From assembly GCA_012934845.2 (NCBI GenBank), contig WNNJ02003431.1, positions 124,001-188,000 of the forward strand: DNA of 64,000 bases, read 5' to 3'. Below the pieces are notes generated by a model that was not told the DNA's origin, made no database searches, and saw only the letters and a list, made by a program, of their open reading frames with translations. Source of the stretch: Pomphorhynchus laevis. Taxonomy: Eukaryota; Acanthocephala; Palaeacanthocephala; Echinorhynchida; Pomphorhynchidae. How positions within the stretch are numbered: position 1 is the stretch's first letter; the number at the start of each line of letters is the position of its first letter. The translations under genes and the position numbers were made by a program. Below are positions 61,101 to 64,000 of the stretch, piece after piece.

Positions 61101-61200
61101 TTTGAAATAGCGAGGTCGACATCAGCCTGTCTCTGATCACCCCGCTCCACACGTGGACATCCTGTCTTTATCGATCCCTCAAGCGCGAGTGAATTCAAAT
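58150..61200 (+). mobile_element. Family X RT element, longest copy (WYADD subtype)
   Basis: Cysteine cluster CKGCQCAKQQKACINFRACR near 58225-58310; long linker; SKHHYSMFYALDETHIIKSS; RGSAGPSGLDSNLWLHTLTD at about 59075; GASQRAGIEVSASTLRKEF at about 59375; RT palm with KWYADDANFVGTIYTLKQV at 59715 and GPKYDYYEYPPKSQ; LKVSGIGVADHTF at 60215; ASSWLIELPLEHEKFHLSDN at about 60440; and a C-terminal block VSRFERTFFNVNVFPYMLNP (60815) and HASFTPLVFLTSGGFSSKAK (about 60950). The last block recalls a restriction-like nuclease fold (DVRVF, FTPLVF, GG). The coding sequence is interrupted. Confidence 0.75.
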
Positions 61201-61355
61201 CCATTAATGCATTTGAATTGAATTTATTAAAGAACGCATAAATATAAACCTCTGCTCGGGAGGTCTATTTCTTGACTAAAAAAGAAAGACCAGAGCAACA
61301 GAACGTTTTGACTATATTAATAATCTCATTACTTTTAGCAATGTATTTGCTAGCC

Positions 61356-62640
61356 TTAGAGGCTAATGTTAACCCTTTTTGAAAAGTCTTTTTTTGCAAG
61401 ACTCAAGTCTTTCATGTGTGATAGATTAGCCGAAAAATGGCTTCCTAATATTCTAAGGTATTTGTAGGTCTTGATACCTATGAAACTTTGCTTTTTAAGC
61501 GCTTTTGCCTTCTTACATCGGCAAAATAAGTATTTACATTTTTTCTCATTTAGGTAGAGATTTAACTTTTTAGTCCTATCCGATATCACTGCAATCATTT
61601 TGCTTGTTAGTCTCTTCATATCAAAGGCTGGTGAAAGGTCGTGAGAAATGGCAATACTGCTAAAACGGCAATCACGAGCAAGTGACAGGCCACTTAGAAC
61701 CTTATGGCATGTCGTTTCGGTGGAATGGTTTTGGCGATCAGCAGACTGGATAGGTTGAATATAAGTTTGATCAGGGAAGGTAAGAATTAACTCGAGATAG
61801 GAAGATACATTTAAGAAGTTTGAAAGTGTTTGGGAGGTTGGATATAGGACAATAAGATGATAGAGTACCGGGATCAAGGGCCGATTTTTTAAGTTTGGAT
61901 TTACGATGGCGGCATTTCAGGAAGAAGGTAAAATGTCAATTTGAATGAAAGTATTAAATAAGGTGGTCAGGAAAGAGGCAATAATAGGTGAGATTAACTT
62001 GAGAAGATGATGAGGACAGATAGGCTTAAGAAGATGAGTTGGAATTGAGTCTATCTTGAAATATTAGTTATTCTAGCGTAGGAGAGTAGATTAAACCTCC
62101 TCAATTGGCACATACAGGAAGGAAAGAAAAATATGGTACAGAATATGACGAGTGAAGAGTGATAATTTTTACATTAAATAAGAAGAATATTCTTCAGGAT
62201 CAAGTTATTAACACAATATTGAGAAGGTACGATCATAAATAGAGTTTAAGATATTCCAATAATCTTTTGTGTTATAGGAATACGCAAGTTTATATTTCCA
62301 GAATGCTAAAGATTTTAAATGAATAAGGAAATGATGAGAGTACCGGTGTTGAGGATAGTCAAAATGGTGCTAATGAGTACAATGATTGTCGCAGGTCTGA
62401 GATGTCGTAGATCGTTAAAGGTGACAAATATTGCGTTTTGACATGCGACAATCCGAGTCAAACCAAGGAGCGTAATGAGATCGTTTCTTAATGTGAAAAC
62501 GGAGAAGAAGAAATCGATTAAAGATGGTGGTCAACTCAGAGTAAAATAGAGAGAATAACTGATTAGTAGTTAGTTGTGAACTTAGCAGCGAGGTCAATAA
62601 GAACGAGATATTCCGAAAATAAGATTACCTGATTGTAATT
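61356..62640 (-). mobile_element. CR1/L2-like LINE fragment, copy N
   Basis: From the connection region (HYAPWFDSDCRMSKRNICH, 62470-62420) through an RT start (RQNHSTETTCHKVLSGLSLA, AISHDLSPAFDM), then directly into LNLYLNEKKCKYLF and TYKYLRILGSHFSANLSHM. The catalytic YADD block is missing between AFDM and LNLYLN. Divergent from LINE-A and LINE-B. Confidence 0.7.
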
Positions 62641-62649
62641 TATGATCAA

Positions 62650-62950
62650 GTGTTGTACTAAACCTTATTTATTGAGCAGAAATTAGGATTTATGAAAGGC
62701 CCAAGTTTTATAAGTAACTTTTGCAAATGTGCTCTATATTCGGGTATATATTTTGGATATCGGTAATATCCAATTAAATATATAAATATTTGAAAATATG
62801 AGTTTTTATATTGACTTTTCACATTACCTAAATAATAAATAAATGAGTTTATTATACTATACTGTAAGTTAGATTATGTTTTAATGCAGTAAAGTGTTAT
62901 AACAAAGTAGCAATTATATTATTAATATATTAGAATTTATTAATATATTA
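62650..62950. other. AT-rich spacer, nothing recognised
   Basis: No coding signal seen. Confidence 0.5.
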
Positions 62951-62959
62951 ATATATTAC

Positions 62960-64000
62960 ACTATTTTTGCATGAGCTTTAATGCCTTCCACATAATATAA
63001 AATATAATGCATTAAACAATGACATTGTCATAATATGTAATGATACTGACTTTTAAAATCATTTAAATAATTTAATAGATACGTATTTTAAACTAGGTTA
63101 CTATAAAAATAACATCAAGCAGAAAATAGTACAAATATATAAATCAGCACAATAATATAAAGAATAAATTTAAAATCATTTACGGAACATTTTTACTATT
63201 AATTTATATCGTAACGATGACATATTTAAATTTATAAAAAAAACATATTTTTGCATGAGCATTCATGCATACCATATAATATAAAATATAATACATTAAA
63301 TAATGAAATTTTAAGAATTGCAACAATTTGTAACGATATTGATTGTCTTCAAAATCATTCAAATAATTTAATAGATACATATTTTAAACTAGGTTACTAT
63401 AAAATATCATTAATCATAAAGTTTGGTGAATCCGTCATGACCATAGATTCTCTAAGTCCGCTATTATTTGATGTTCCTCAGGAACCACAATCACGACATC
63501 AGGTTTAGTGGGATCTGAGCCTCAGGCCGCGCTATATGTTTCGATATATTGATGATATATGTGTATTTAATTCTAGCAATTTTTATTCAATAAGCGAACA
63601 AATATAAATATAAATATATAAATACAAATATAAATATATGGATAAAATTGAATTATTAGAATCTTTAAATATTTTAATAAATCAACATTATTTAAGGTAA
63701 AGACATCTATATTTATATAAATAAAAGGTGTTCCAATGGGTGGTAATAGTAGCCCAATTATAGCTGACTTGTTTTTAAGCTTTATAGAATATGAATTTGT
63801 TCATAACTGTGTAAAAACTAAATCTAAACAATATAAATATATGAAATATATGTTTCGATACATTGATGATATATGTGTATTTAATTCTAATAATTTTTAT
63901 TCAATTAGTGAGCACATTTATCCAGAAAGCCTTATTCTTAACAAAACCAATATTAATGATAAAGAAGGTGTATATCTAGATATGAACATTAAATTGACAT
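62960..64000 (+). mobile_element. RT family Y element, scrambled, off the right edge
   Basis: Two direct copies of the post-RT region (62960-63170 and 63240-63410; HEHSCIPYNIKYNTLNNEIL and NLIDTYFKLGYYK) come before an RT core at 63735-64000 (GVPMGGNSSPIIADLFLSF, KYMFRYIDDICVFNSNNFY, KEGVYLDMNIKLT). The order is reversed relative to an intact element, so there are at least three pieces in tandem. The last continues past the window. Confidence 0.7.

Noticed and set aside
1-64000. CRISPR arrays, rRNA genes or bacterial operons
   Set aside because: No spaced direct repeats of CRISPR type, no rRNA-like blocks and no operon-like gene spacing were seen; the tandem arrays have no unique spacers.

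Overview
This is a piece of an AT-rich animal nuclear genome, most likely an invertebrate. The evidence is spliced genes with GT-AG introns (several only 45-60 bp), a Sec61-beta gene, an eIF4E-family gene, AATAAA signals, and a dense, nested load of retroelements (RTE and CR1/L2-like LINEs, Penelope-like relics, a Ty3/gypsy element, an unassigned reverse-transcriptase family, fold-back repeats). Nothing in the sequence fixes the phylum.

Host genes are few and mostly split into exons too short to show as long open frames. (1) 2679-10251 (+): a six-exon, 280-residue coiled-coil protein whose fourth intron (4.7 kb) is packed with retroelement fossils. (2) 10619-12067 (+): a tentative three-exon gene. 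(3) 12312-17066 (+): a six-exon gene for a short (173 aa) eIF4E-family protein closest to the 4EHP/eIF4E2 class, reconstructed here from phase-matched exons. (4) 55954-56229 (+): Sec61 beta, complete in one coding exon.

The rest is mobile DNA. 1-2180: RTE LINE running off the left edge. 4000-7300: relic of an unassigned RT family (family X) with a coding minisatellite. 19.3-35.1 kb: a LINE cluster with two nearly full-length minus-strand CR1/L2-like elements (LINE-A and LINE-B), each headed by its own tandem-repeat array, followed by several plus-strand partial and chimeric copies. 36.4-43.6 kb: more CR1-like copies and a family X copy. 44.4-51.9 kb: a family X copy interrupted by a LINE-B fragment and by a gypsy element with 69-bp LTRs. 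52.9-55.7 kb: a near-perfect 218-bp palindrome and LINE remnants. 56.9-62.6 kb: LINE pieces and a long family X copy. 63-64 kb: another RT relic running off the right edge.

The most interesting points are the 4EHP-like gene, which lacks the tryptophan used by other eIF4E proteins to bind their partners; a hairpin with compensatory changes at the 3' ends of many LINE copies; the different tandem arrays in front of the two LINEs; a dispersed element of about 260 bp (R4) present at least six times; and several retroelement chimeras and nested insertions.
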